In this document: positions 16,246 to 25,128 of the stretch, one piece after another | How positions within the stretch are numbered: position 1 is the stretch's first letter | Layout: each line of letters opens with the position of its first letter | Source of the DNA: JAOBAU01 sp034667465 | GTDB taxonomy: Bacteria; Acidobacteriota; Thermoanaerobaculia; Gp7-AA8 | DNA length: 64,000 nt | NCBI GenBank assembly: GCA_034667465.1 | Contig: JAXDJV010000023.1 | Coordinates: forward strand, 65,643 to 129,642 | Direction: 5' to 3' | Translations under genes and position numbers: made by a program | Notes under the pieces: generated by a model | Databases searched by the model: none | What the model was told of the DNA's origin: nothing | The model's input: only the letters and a program-made list of their open reading frames with translations

Positions 16246-17260
16246 GCCGGCGTTGCATCGCCGCATCGACGATCGCGGCGATCAGCTCGCGGTAGCTCCT
16301 TCCTGATTCTTTCGCCGCCATCGCCAGCTCTGCAGTCGGATCGAGCCACGGATTCGGATTCGCCTCGATGAGATAGACGCGGCCGTTTCCGTCGAGACGG
16401 AGATCGATGCGCGCGTAGTCGCGAAGCTTCAGCGCGCGAAATGCGGTGACGGCGACGCGCTGAATCTCCGCTGTCAGCTCCTCATCCAGATCCTTCGCCG
16501 GGGCCGACTTCGTTTTCTTATACGCCTCGGTGCGCACATCGAACTTCACTTCGTATCCGGCGATGTGCGGCATTCCTTCGGGGAGTTGCGAGAGATCGAG
16601 CTCGATGAGCGGCAACGCTTCCGGCGGATCGTTGCCGAGCACGCCGGCGTAAATCTCGCGTCCTTCGATGTACTCCTCGACGAGCGCCGGCGATGCGAAC
16701 TCGTCGTGAATCCAGGTGATCCGCTCGAAGAGCTCTTTGATGGATGAGACCACCGAGTTTGCGTCGATTCCTTTCGACGCGTCTTCCGCCGCCGGTTTCA
16801 CGATCACCGGAAAGTGGATGTCCTGCGCGAAATCGGCACGCCCTTTGTCGATCACCGCGGCATACGGTGTGTAGAGTCCGTAGTTGCGGACGATCATCTT
16901 CGCGACGACCTTTTCCATGGCCAGATACGAGCCCTGCGGTCCCGCGCCGGTGTAATGGCGGCCGATCAGATCGAGGTACGCGGCGAAATGCATCTCCATC
17001 GTGTCGTCGCCGTTGTACGACTCGACGAGATTGAAGAAGAGCTCAGTGTCGGAGCGCGCCAGCGATGCGAGCGTCTGAGGTTTTCCGTCGATGCCGATGA
17101 TCGACGGCTCGTGACCGAGCTCGCGCAATGCGTCGGCAATCGCCTCGACGTCGGTCTTCTTTCGACGCTTCGATTTCTTCGGCAGCGATGCTTCGATGTC
17201 GGCGCCCGGATACTCTTCGTATCCTTCGAACCGGCCGACCAGAATGCCGACCTTCATCAC
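16229..17260 (-). CDS. ATP-grasp ligase, D-Ala-D-Ala-ligase-like
   Basis: 343 aa, a carboxylate-amine ligase of the ATP-grasp fold. It has FNLVESYNGDDTMEMHFAA (substrate-domain region), EKVVAKMIVRNYGL, the ATP-binding strand FPVIVKPAAEDASKGID, PALVEEYIEGREI, and the Mg-binding end RIDLRLDGNGRVYLIEANPN. The EANPNPWLDP end differs from the EVNTxPG of true Ddl, so another substrate pair is likely. Its ATG overlaps the stop of the upstream metallopeptidase gene (17257-17260), so the two are translationally coupled. The last residues run into palindromic element C. The product is unknown. Confidence 0.85.
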   Translation of the reverse strand: MMKVGILVGRFEGYEEYPGADIEASLPKKSKRRKKTDVEAIADALRELGHEPSIIGIDGKPQTLASLARSDTELFFNLVESYNGDDTMEMHFAAYLDLIGRHYTGAGPQGSYLAMEKVVAKMIVRNYGLYTPYAAVIDKGRADFAQDIHFPVIVKPAAEDASKGIDANSVVSSIKELFERITWIHDEFASPALVEEYIEGREIYAGVLGNDPPEALPLIELDLSQLPEGMPHIAGYEVKFDVRTEAYKKTKSAPAKDLDEELTAEIQRVAVTAFRALKLRDYARIDLRLDGNGRVYLIEANPNPWLDPTAELAMAAKESGRSYRELIAAIVDAAMQRRPSSRA

Positions 17261-18294
17261 GGTTTCCGATGGCGCAGCGGCCGGGTTCCGGTGAGGAACG
17301 TCATCGCCAGCGCGGTGACGTAGACGGTGAGCTCGACCATCGCCGAGCGGCTTCGTTCGCGCGGCGCGGAGAGTTGCAGATCGCGCAGTTTCTGTTCGAT
17401 GGCGACGACGAGCGCGCGGACGAGCGTCCGCCGCACACCGGTCCAGTAGTTGACCTTATCGACGATGTCGCGCCGATGTTCGGCAAGCAGTTCCGCGGCG
17501 TCGCGATAGTCGTCGTCGTTCCCGACGACGCGGCGCGACGGCTCGACGAAGATGTCGGTGAGATCGGCGTCAAGTGCCAGTCCGGCAATCAGCTCCGATT
17601 CATCGGAGTGATACTCGCGATAGAACTCTTCGACGGTCTGCTCCATCTCATCGACCGTGACGTCTGTCTCGCCGGTTGCATGCTTCGGCGGAAGATCGCC
17701 GACCGCGCGCGCAATCCGATCCATGTAGAGAAGCTTGCGCATTGCGCCCCAGCCGGCGTACCGCTGGCGCCAGTTCGATTCGCGATCGAGCCAGACCGCG
17801 AACGTCTCCGCGAAATCTTCGTCGGGATGTTTCTGCGCGTACCAGCCGGCGATGTGCCGCACGTAGTCGCGCGAGAAGGGAACGAACGGATAGTCATCGC
17901 GGTATGGCCGACGAAAGGAGCCGAAGAGCTCGTGCCAGTCGTCGCTGCGATAGAACTCGTATGCGTAGTTGAATGCGTGGCCGGCTTCGTGTCGGAGATA
18001 CATCATGATCTCGCGCTCGCCTTCGATGTCGTTCACGGCTGCTTCGATGTGCGAAACGCGCCGGTCCCCCAGATAAAACGGGATGCCGATGACCGGCTCC
18101 TCGGACGGACATCCCCATTCATCCGACAGGTAACAGAGCGGGCGGTAGTGATGAAGTCCGGCCGCTTCGAGCTCGTCGTAAAGACGTCGGACGTACTCGG
18201 CGACCGGCGATTGCTCGAGATTCAGTCCGAGCTCACGGATCGGAACCGGAAGGAGTTGCCGCGCCTCGGGCGGCGCTTTTTCGAAGGCAACCAC
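17257..18294 (-). CDS. Putative zinc metallopeptidase coupled to the ATP-grasp gene
   Basis: 345 aa soluble protein. The zinc helix is MYLRHEAGHAFNYAYEF (HEAGH), and about 55 residues later DEDFAETFAVWLD offers the third ligand Glu, a pattern like the PF15887 putative zinc metallopeptidases. No signal peptide, so it is intracellular. It overlaps the downstream ATP-grasp ligase by 4 bp (ATGA). A peptidase coupled to an amide-forming ligase suggests a make-and-trim or maturation pair, but no substrate peptide gene was found nearby. Start ATG at 18294. Confidence 0.75.
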   Translation of the reverse strand: MVAFEKAPPEARQLLPVPIRELGLNLEQSPVAEYVRRLYDELEAAGLHHYRPLCYLSDEWGCPSEEPVIGIPFYLGDRRVSHIEAAVNDIEGEREIMMYLRHEAGHAFNYAYEFYRSDDWHELFGSFRRPYRDDYPFVPFSRDYVRHIAGWYAQKHPDEDFAETFAVWLDRESNWRQRYAGWGAMRKLLYMDRIARAVGDLPPKHATGETDVTVDEMEQTVEEFYREYHSDESELIAGLALDADLTDIFVEPSRRVVGNDDDYRDAAELLAEHRRDIVDKVNYWTGVRRTLVRALVVAIEQKLRDLQLSAPRERSRSAMVELTVYVTALAMTFLTGTRPLRHRKP

Positions 18295-18338
18295 GGTGCG
18301 CGGAAGAGCAACAAGCGCGCCGCCGCCCGTCCGAACTC

Positions 18339-18352
18339 TGGACAGCTGTCCA
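18339..18352. promoter_or_regulatory. 14-bp perfect palindrome in a divergent promoter region
   Basis: TGGACAGCTGTCCA, a perfect palindrome between the divergently transcribed metallopeptidase (start 18294) and sensor kinase (start 18459). It is a candidate operator for an unidentified dimeric regulator. Confidence 0.35.
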
Positions 18353-18458
18353 CGAACAGAATGGCGCCTGGTGGCCGGTGAATTCAGTAAGTATCGTTGA
18401 ATCAGCTATTTACGTGTATTGGCCGGCGTGGCCGCAGGGTTGCGATAGCACCGCGATC

Positions 18459-20195
18459 ATGATGACTCCCGAACAAGTGTCCCTCGTTCCGCTGCGTGGC
18501 GGAATCTTTGCGCTGGTGATGACCGTGATGCTGATCGCTACAGGCATGGCGGGATTCTGGGGCACGCACAGGCACCATGAAGAACAGTCCAGGCGACTTT
18601 CCGCGATGGAAGATCTCGTCTGGCAGGCCATCCTTATTCATGACGCGCGCACAGGCGCTGCCGAAATGGCGATGGTGTCGGGTGATGCGCAATCGATCCA
18701 GCGATATCGGTCGCTGGCGACGGAGAGCGCCCGCGTTGCGAGGAAGTTGCACGAGATGAGGATCACGCCTGCGACTGAGTCCGTACTGTCGAATCTCGAC
18801 GCGATGACGAAGATCGAAGATCAGGCCATCGCGACGGGCGAGCTCCGAACTCGTCCGCCCGACGCGTTGCTCTGGCAGCATGAAGCCGCGGCGGCGCGGC
18901 TTCGGCTGACACTCGAGGCGTTACCGCGTGAGACGACGAAACAGCGCAAACTTCTGAGTGAGCGACGAAGCGAGCTGTCGCGCTGGCTCGTCAGCATCCT
19001 GGCGCTGGCGACTGCGACGCTCGTCGTCAGCTCGCTGCTGATCACACGCACGACCAGAAAACAGATTGCTTCGAAGCGTCACGCTGATCAGCGCTACAAC
19101 CAGGCGAGCCGGCAGAATCGATTGATCCTCGACGCGACGGCAGACGGAATCGTCGGTATCGATCGGGAGGGAGAGGTTGTCTTTTTCAATCCGTCCGCTG
19201 CGCGAATGGCGCACGTCGATCTGCAAACCGGTGTTTCTCCGGCGGTGCACATTCTCAACGCGCTCCAGGCAGCGCGCGCGGAGCTGATGCCGGCACTTGT
19301 CGCGGGCGAGGTCATCGTACCGCGCGAATTCGATCTGGTGCGCGACGACGGCAGCACGCTTCCGGCTGAGATCTCGGCCGCGCCTCTGCGCGACGACGAG
19401 GGTTTGGTGTGCGGCGGTGTTTTCACGATTCGCGACGTGACGCAGCGGCGCGAGCTCGACGTGATGAAGAGCCAGTTCGTCGCGACCGTCAGCCATGAGC
19501 TGCGCACGCCGCTCACCGCGATCCGCGGCTCGCTCACATTGCTCAGCGGCGGACATTTCGGCACGCTCGTGGAGCGAGGACAGCGGCTGCTCACCATCGC
19601 CATCAACAACACTGACCGGCTCTCGCGGCTCGTCAACAACATCCTCGATCTCGAACGGATCGAGTCGGATTCTTCGATGGAGCTCGCTCGCTGCAATGGC
19701 GGCGAGTTGGCGCTGCAGACGGTCGAAACGATGCGCGGTATCGCGGAAGCAAGCGACATTCGCCTGCTGGTGTCGCCGGCGGATGTCGACATTCGCGCCG
19801 ACGGCGATCGCATCGTGCAGGTCCTGACGAATCTGATCGGCAACGCCATCAAGTTCTCGCCGGCCGGATCGACGATCGACGTCGGCGTGCGCAGGAGAGA
19901 GCGTGAAGCGGTCTTCCACGTTCGCGATCAGGGGCGCGGCATCCCGGCCGAAAAGCTGGAGCTGGTCTTCGGCCGCTTTCAGCAGGTCGACGCATCGGAT
20001 GCGCGCGAAAAGGGCGGGACCGGTCTCGGACTGGCGATCTGCCGGTCGATCGTCGAAGAGCACGGCGGGCGAATCCGCGTCGAGAGCACGGAGGGGAAGG
20101 GAAGCACGTTCACGTTCACGATTCCGTTGTTCGCCGAGGCGGCAGAAGTCGCGGAAGCGTTTCCGCTGGCGTCGATGCTTGCACAGCAGGCGTGA
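18459..20195 (+). CDS. Membrane sensor histidine kinase with PAS domain
   Basis: 578 aa from the ATG at 18459 (a second ATG follows at once). It has a first membrane segment near residues 12-30 (FALVMTVMLIATGMAGF), a helical periplasmic region of about 140 residues, a second segment (WLVSILALATATLVVSSLLI), a PAS domain (ILDATADGIVGIDREGEVV to FTIRDVTQRREL), an H-box VSHELRTPLTAIRGS, an N-box NLIGNAIKFSPAG, and the G boxes DQGRGIP and GTGLGLAI. The frame extends to a GTG at 18378, but the later ATG gives a normal N-terminus. No response regulator is adjacent, so this is an orphan kinase. The helical periplasmic domain resembles CHASE3-type sensors. Confidence 0.9.
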   Translation: MMTPEQVSLVPLRGGIFALVMTVMLIATGMAGFWGTHRHHEEQSRRLSAMEDLVWQAILIHDARTGAAEMAMVSGDAQSIQRYRSLATESARVARKLHEMRITPATESVLSNLDAMTKIEDQAIATGELRTRPPDALLWQHEAAAARLRLTLEALPRETTKQRKLLSERRSELSRWLVSILALATATLVVSSLLITRTTRKQIASKRHADQRYNQASRQNRLILDATADGIVGIDREGEVVFFNPSAARMAHVDLQTGVSPAVHILNALQAARAELMPALVAGEVIVPREFDLVRDDGSTLPAEISAAPLRDDEGLVCGGVFTIRDVTQRRELDVMKSQFVATVSHELRTPLTAIRGSLTLLSGGHFGTLVERGQRLLTIAINNTDRLSRLVNNILDLERIESDSSMELARCNGGELALQTVETMRGIAEASDIRLLVSPADVDIRADGDRIVQVLTNLIGNAIKFSPAGSTIDVGVRRREREAVFHVRDQGRGIPAEKLELVFGRFQQVDASDAREKGGTGLGLAICRSIVEEHGGRIRVESTEGKGSTFTFTIPLFAEAAEVAEAFPLASMLAQQA

Positions 20196-20206
20196 GGACA
20201 CGAAGG

Positions 20207-20227
20207 TCGTGCGCGGCTCAGGATGAC
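20207..20227. repeat. Partial REP-like end
   Basis: Ends GCGGCTCAGGATGAC, matching the right terminus of the palindromic family. Only one half is recognisable. It sits between the convergent histidine kinase and kup genes. Confidence 0.6.
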
Positions 20228-20228
20228 G

Positions 20229-22118
20229 TTAGATTTCGATCTGTGCGCCGAGCTCGATGACCTGATTCGTCGGCAGGCAGAAGAATCCTGATGCGCTGCT
20301 GGCGTTGCGCATCATCCACGCGAAGAGTTTCTCGCGCCAGATGGCCATGCCCGGCTGCCGCGTGACGACGAGCGTTTCGCGTCCGAGGAAGTAGCTGGTC
20401 GACATCGGCTGCAGCGAAAGCTTGTCGCTCGGGAGCTTCTCGAGGAACTCGGGGATGTTCGGCTCTTCCATGAAACCGAAGCGGACGATGAGGCGATAGA
20501 CGCCCTGTCCGAGGTCGGTCAGATCGTAGCGTTCGCCGATGTCGAGATGCGGCGTCTCTTCGTTCGACATCGTCAGCAGGATGACGCGCTTGTGCACGAC
20601 TTTGTTGTGCTTGATGTTGTGCAGCATCGTGGTCGGAACGCCGTCCATGCTGCGCGACATGAAGATGGCGGTGCCGGGAACGCGCGGAATCGTGTTCCGC
20701 GCGAGGTCGCGCAGAAAATCGTCGATGCCGAGCGTCTGCTCCTGGAGGCGGCGGTTGAGAATCTCGCGCCCCGTTCGCCAGGTGGTCATCAGCGTGAAGG
20801 CGAAGAGCCCGACGACGAGCGGGAACCAGCCGCCGTCGAGTATTTTCACGATGTTCGCGCCGAAGAATGCGAAGTCGATGATGAGCACCGGGATCGTGAA
20901 GCCGAGGATCGCGATCATCTTCCAGCGCCAGCGTTCGCGCTCTACGACCGCGAGAAGCAGCGTGGTGATCCCCATCGTCGCGGTGACGGCGACGCCGTAC
21001 GCGGCGGCCAGCGCGCTCGATTCTTTGAACGCGACGACGAGGCCGATCGCGGAGAACATCAGCATCCAGTTGATCGACGGAATGTAGATCTGGCCGATCT
21101 CGCGCGCCGAGGTGTGGCGAATCTCGATACGCGGAATGTAGCCGAGCTGCACTCCCTGCCGCGTCAGCGAAAAGGCACCGGAGATGACGGCCTGCGACGC
21201 GATGACGGTTGCGACCGCGGAGAGCGCGACGAGCGGCAGCACGGCCCACTTCGGCGCCATTTCGAAGAAGGGATGGTTGACGGCGCCGGGCGTGTGCAGA
21301 AGCATCGCTCCCTGGCCGAAGTAATTGAGGAGCAGTGCGGGGAAGACGAGGCTGAACCAGACCATCCGAATCGGCTTCACGCCGAAGTGGCCCATGTCGG
21401 CGTAGAGCGCTTCGCCGCCGGTGACGCATAAGAAGACGGCGCCGAGGACGAGGAAGCCCTGAACCTGGTTGCGAATGAAGAATTCGACCGCGTAGCCAGG
21501 CCACGCCGCGTAGAGAACGTGCGGTTCGCGGATGATGTGTTGTATGCCGAGGATTGACAGGACGGCGAACCAGACGAGCATCACCGGTCCGAACGCGGCG
21601 CCGACTTTGCCGGTGCCGAGGCGCTGCATGAAGAAAAGGATGATCAGCACGAAGATCGTGATGTAGACGATGTACGGCTTGAACATCGGCGTGGCGACGT
21701 CGAGACCCTCGATGGCGCTGAGGACGGAGATGGCCGGCGTGATCATGCCGTCGCCATACAGCAGCGCGGATCCGAAGAGTCCGAGGGCGATGAGGACGCC
21801 GCGTCGCGCGCTCGTCCGTCCGTCGCCACGCGCGCGGACGAGCGACATCAGCGCGAGGATTCCGCCTTCGCCGCGGTTGTCGGCGCGCATGACGAAGATC
21901 AGATATTTGATGGAGATGACGATGACGAGCGACCAGAAGATGAGCGACAGAATCCCGAAGATGTTGGCGGGTGTCGGCGGAACGCCGTGCTGCGAATGAA
22001 AGCATTCGCGAAGGGCGTAAAGCGGACTCGTCCCGATGTCGCCGTATACGACTCCGAGGGCGCCGAGGGAGAGAGTGAGAAAGTAGCGACGACTTGGTCG
22101 TTGAGTTGCGGATTGCAT
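20229..22118 (-). CDS. kup: Low-affinity potassium uptake protein Kup
   Basis: A K+/H+ symporter of the inner membrane, 629 aa (E. coli Kup is 622). The conserved start LGALGVVYGDIGTSPLYALRE is followed by about twelve hydrophobic segments, with GGEALYADMGHFG and NYFGQGAMLL characteristic of the family. The C-terminal cytosolic domain (from about residue 460) has TIPRVPGTAIFMSRS and PTTMLHNIKHNKVVH. Start ATG at 22118. Transcribed convergently with the histidine kinase. Confidence 0.96.
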   Translation of the reverse strand: MQSATQRPSRRYFLTLSLGALGVVYGDIGTSPLYALRECFHSQHGVPPTPANIFGILSLIFWSLVIVISIKYLIFVMRADNRGEGGILALMSLVRARGDGRTSARRGVLIALGLFGSALLYGDGMITPAISVLSAIEGLDVATPMFKPYIVYITIFVLIILFFMQRLGTGKVGAAFGPVMLVWFAVLSILGIQHIIREPHVLYAAWPGYAVEFFIRNQVQGFLVLGAVFLCVTGGEALYADMGHFGVKPIRMVWFSLVFPALLLNYFGQGAMLLHTPGAVNHPFFEMAPKWAVLPLVALSAVATVIASQAVISGAFSLTRQGVQLGYIPRIEIRHTSAREIGQIYIPSINWMLMFSAIGLVVAFKESSALAAAYGVAVTATMGITTLLLAVVERERWRWKMIAILGFTIPVLIIDFAFFGANIVKILDGGWFPLVVGLFAFTLMTTWRTGREILNRRLQEQTLGIDDFLRDLARNTIPRVPGTAIFMSRSMDGVPTTMLHNIKHNKVVHKRVILLTMSNEETPHLDIGERYDLTDLGQGVYRLIVRFGFMEEPNIPEFLEKLPSDKLSLQPMSTSYFLGRETLVVTRQPGMAIWREKLFAWMMRNASSASGFFCLPTNQVIELGAQIEI

Positions 22119-22229
22119 CGAACGGGGAGGGAAACGGTATCACACCTCACAAAGAGTGGCTTCTCGATTGCTCTATACTTCGGTCACGCAGAGGTTTACG
22201 CGAAATATGGAGTCCGAGGAGCGGTTGGC

Positions 22230-23663
22230 ATGGGTAGACTGAATCGATTGCAGGCGGCGGTTGCCGTGCTGTTGTTCGTCGTGCCTGTCGCCGCGGGGGC
22301 CCAATGCATCTCGACGATCCGGACGGTGTCGCAGCCGGTCGTTTTTCCGAGCCACGCAGCCGGACCGGTCGCGTGGACCGGCTCCGTCCTCGGCGTCGCC
22401 AAGGTCGACGTCGGTTCAAACGTCGTCTACTTCGCGACGTACGACGCGAATCTGAATCAGCTCCTGGCCGATCGGATCGTCTCGAACGCTTCCCTCGGCG
22501 GACCGCTCGCGCTCCTCTGGAACGGCTCGGAGTTCGCGCTCTTCTATCAGCGAGACGATCTGCAGCTGGTTTTTCAGCGCATCAGCCTCGGCGGCGATGC
22601 AATCGGTGCTGCGATCGCGGTCGCGCCGAACCATCTCCAGTGGCAGAACCAGGAGTACGACATCGTCTGGGATGCACACCGCGATACGTACGACGTCATT
22701 CATACGATTCCGGCCGGATTCGAACGCGCCATCTGGCTGACGACGGTCAGCCGCGATGGCACGGTCAGGGTCGACCAGCCGCTGAGCATCTACTTCCCGA
22801 ACACCGCGGCAGAGCCGCGCATCGCCGTGGCGACGTCAGGCGAGATCGGTGTGACGTGGATCCGCGAGGATTTCAACGGCGCGGCGCTCTACTTCCTCCT
22901 CTACGGCACCGACAACAACATCAAGGATCTGACGGAGATCTCGGTCAGGGGACGCGACACGCGGCTCGCCGCGAGCGACGATTCGTTCCTGATCGTCTCG
23001 ACGGTGCCGCTGCCCGGCAATACGTCGGAGCTGCGAAGCGCGCGTGTCGACAAGAGCGGGCAAATCATCGCCGCCGATTCGACGCTCGTTCGCGCGCGCG
23101 GGGTCGACATCGCGCCTCTCGAGCTCATCTGGAATCCGACGCTGCGCGAGTGGGCGCTGACGTATAGCGAATCGATCATCGGGTTCGATCTTTTCCCCGG
23201 TGAGACGCGGCTGCTCCGCCTGGAGATTCTCGGTGCGGTGAGCGACACGCTGTTCACTCCCGATCCGACCAAGAACATCTACTCGATGCGCTTTCCGTTC
23301 GTCTGGAGCGGTGCGAGTTACAACGGCACGGTCGAGCGTACCGGCGTTCCGCGCAACGAGGGAAGCGACACATATCTCGTGAAGCACTGTCCGCTGGTCG
23401 CGTCGATCGTTGCTCCGACGCACACGGCGATTTACGGGCTGACCGCGTTCGGCGGATCGGCAACCGGCGGAACACCTGATTACGCGTTTCGCTGGGACTT
23501 CGGCGACACCGGCCTGGGCGAAGGACCGAATCCGAAGCACCAGTACATTCGCACCGGGACGTACACGGTGACGCTGACCGCAACCGACAGCGCCGGCGGC
23601 GTGTCAGTGACGACGGCGACGGTGATGGTGGTGATTCCGAAGCAGCGCTCCGTGAAGAAGTAG
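22230..23663 (+). CDS. Secreted protein with C-terminal PKD domain
   Basis: 477 aa. Signal peptide MGRLNRLQAAVAVLLFVVPVAAGAQ with an Ala-x-Ala site. The central 350 residues look like a beta-propeller or repeat-strand surface domain (repeated W-G/N-S and beta strands such as GPVAWTGSVLGVAKVD and LALLWNGSEFALFYQ). The C-terminus has a PKD fold (ATGGTPDYAFRWDFGDTGLG, YIRTGTYTVTLTATDSAGG), typical of extracellular adhesion or carbohydrate-binding proteins. A long upstream frame exists, but the ATG at 22230 follows a GAGGAG and starts the signal peptide. No catalytic motif is visible. Confidence 0.8.
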   Translation: MGRLNRLQAAVAVLLFVVPVAAGAQCISTIRTVSQPVVFPSHAAGPVAWTGSVLGVAKVDVGSNVVYFATYDANLNQLLADRIVSNASLGGPLALLWNGSEFALFYQRDDLQLVFQRISLGGDAIGAAIAVAPNHLQWQNQEYDIVWDAHRDTYDVIHTIPAGFERAIWLTTVSRDGTVRVDQPLSIYFPNTAAEPRIAVATSGEIGVTWIREDFNGAALYFLLYGTDNNIKDLTEISVRGRDTRLAASDDSFLIVSTVPLPGNTSELRSARVDKSGQIIAADSTLVRARGVDIAPLELIWNPTLREWALTYSESIIGFDLFPGETRLLRLEILGAVSDTLFTPDPTKNIYSMRFPFVWSGASYNGTVERTGVPRNEGSDTYLVKHCPLVASIVAPTHTAIYGLTAFGGSATGGTPDYAFRWDFGDTGLGEGPNPKHQYIRTGTYTVTLTATDSAGGVSVTTATVMVVIPKQRSVKK

Positions 23664-23692
23664 CCGGCACGGCCGGCTGCGTATGGGCAGAG
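23662..23692. repeat. Second dispersed repeat, AGCCGGCACGGCCGGCT core
   Basis: A 7-bp-arm hairpin AGCCGGC-ACG-GCCGGCT followed by GCGTATGGGCAGAG, overlapping the last bases of the PKD gene. An inverted near-copy occurs at 25960-25991 joined to a palindromic-family end. It may also act as a terminator between convergent genes. Confidence 0.7.
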
Positions 23693-23713
23693 TCCTGGAA
23701 GACGCTCGCGCGC

Positions 23714-24417
23714 TCAGCGCTGCGATCTGTTCTTTCCGCTGCGCGGCAGGAACGCGAATCCCGGCTCGCCGAGAAATCTGCAGAACGCGGCGGCCGCCGT
23801 CTGCACGTAGTTCTGTCCCGGCTTCGGACCCTTACCGATGTCGTCTCCGAACGCGGTGCGCAATTCTTTCTGCGCGGCGCGACGCTCACCCCAGGTCACG
23901 GCCCACTGCTGCGGACGGCCGCGCGCGTCGATCTTCACGATTGCCCAGACGGCGTCGATCGCGGAGTCGCCGATCTCTTCGCCGGCTTTGGTGATGTCGC
24001 CGCGAAGTGCGGCGATCCGTTTCGTGATCGCTTCCTGATCGCCGTTCGGCTTCGACATCTCTTCGTACGCGGCCAGCCAGCCGTCGCAGAGTTTGATGCG
24101 CGTTTCGAGCGCGCCTTTGACGAGCGTGGCGCTGCCGGCGATCTTTGATTGATGCTCGTCGTGAACGGCGTGATCTCGTCGATCGCCTGCGTCAGCGTCG
24201 CGCGCGCGACTTTGCTCGCTTCCGCGAACGCGGTGATCTGTTCTCGTGAGCCGGTCTCGTAGTGCGGCAGCGTGTCGAACGGACGGTTCGCCTCGCTGGC
24301 GAGGATCAGCGCGTGAACGTACGCGCGAAGAAAATCAGGCTGGCTGTTCGGATGCGCGGCGAGTGACACCGCGAGCGAAAGCAGCAGCGCGGCGACGAGG
24401 AACGAACGTTTGAACAT
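23714..24417 (-). pseudogene. Third member of the exported paralogue trio, frameshifted
   Basis: The 5' part (signal peptide MFKRSFLVAALLLSLAVSLAAH, then FLRAYVHALILASEANRPF and HYETGSREQITAF) and the 3' part (GDSAIDAVWAIVKIDARGR to GKGPKPGQNYVQTAAAA) are in different frames. Both align well with the two intact neighbours. The break is at an AAA run (plus-strand TTT 24144-24146): the neighbour has AAT CAG AAG ATC where this copy has AAT CAA AGA TC. One extra A restores a full-length protein of about 234 aa. It is either a real one-base deletion or a sequencing error. Confidence 0.8.
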
Positions 24418-24426
24418 GCGAGCAGT

Positions 24427-25128
24427 TTACGGATGCTTGCGCGGTTGCGTCGGCAGGTTGAAGTCTTCTTCCCAGTCGTCGCGCGAGAGAAACGACGCCA
24501 GCGCCGCCGCGGCGGTCTCGATGTAGTTGTGTCCCGGCTTCGGACCTTTCGAGATGTCCTTGCCGAACGTTTCGCGGAGGCGCTTCAGCGCCGCGCGGCG
24601 ATCGCCCCATGTGATCGCCCAGTTGTGCGCCGTTCCTTTCGGATCGATCTTCACCATTCCCCACGCCGCGGCGATGGCCGACTCGCCGAGCTCCTGTCCG
24701 ATGAAGCCGATCTGCGCGCGCAGCGCGACGAGGCGGTTGGCGATCTCCTCGTCGACCGCGTCCGGTTTTCCCATGTCGGTGTAGAGAGACATCCAGCGAT
24801 CGCACAGCTCCTGGCGCGCTTCGAATACGTTCTTCGCGAGAATCGCTCCCTTCGCGATCTTCTGATTCTTACTGCGCGTGTACGGCTCGATCTCGACGAT
24901 TGCGCGACCGAGCGCCGCGCGTGCGATGCGGCTCTGTTCGATGAACTCGGCGAGATGCGCTTTCGTTCCGGTCTCGACATGCGACATCGTCGCAAACGGC
25001 ACGTTCGCTTCGTTCGCGGCGATGAGCGATGCAATGTACGCATGCGTGAAGTCCGAGCTCTCGACGCCGGCGACGACCGAAGAGGCGATGGCGAGTGAGA
25101 GACAGGCGACTGCGAAGCGTTTGATCAT
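24427..25128 (-). CDS. Exported protein of unknown function, paralogue 2 of 3
   Basis: 233 aa. Signal peptide MIKRFAVACLSLAIASSVVAG. The mature part is mostly helical: AYIASLIAANEANVPFATMSHVETGT, then EARQELCDRWMSLYTDMGKP, AAWGMVKIDPKGTAHNWAIT and GPKPGHNYIETAAAALASF. The same blocks occur in the genes on both sides, so this is a tandem triplication. Its ATG overlaps the stop of paralogue 1 by one base and paralogue 3 follows 9 bp downstream, so the trio forms one operon. No family is recognised, and no catalytic motif or metal site stands out. Confidence 0.8.
   Translation of the reverse strand: MIKRFAVACLSLAIASSVVAGVESSDFTHAYIASLIAANEANVPFATMSHVETGTKAHLAEFIEQSRIARAALGRAIVEIEPYTRSKNQKIAKGAILAKNVFEARQELCDRWMSLYTDMGKPDAVDEEIANRLVALRAQIGFIGQELGESAIAAAWGMVKIDPKGTAHNWAITWGDRRAALKRLRETFGKDISKGPKPGHNYIETAAAALASFLSRDDWEEDFNLPTQPRKHP

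Noticed and set aside
17676..17972. Other open frames over the metallopeptidase gene
   Set aside because: They lack starts with Shine-Dalgarno sequences and family motifs and lie within the real gene on the opposite strand.
20218..22143. Second long frame on the same strand as kup
   Set aside because: It is a +1 frame shadow; only the 20229-22118 frame has the K+ transporter motifs.
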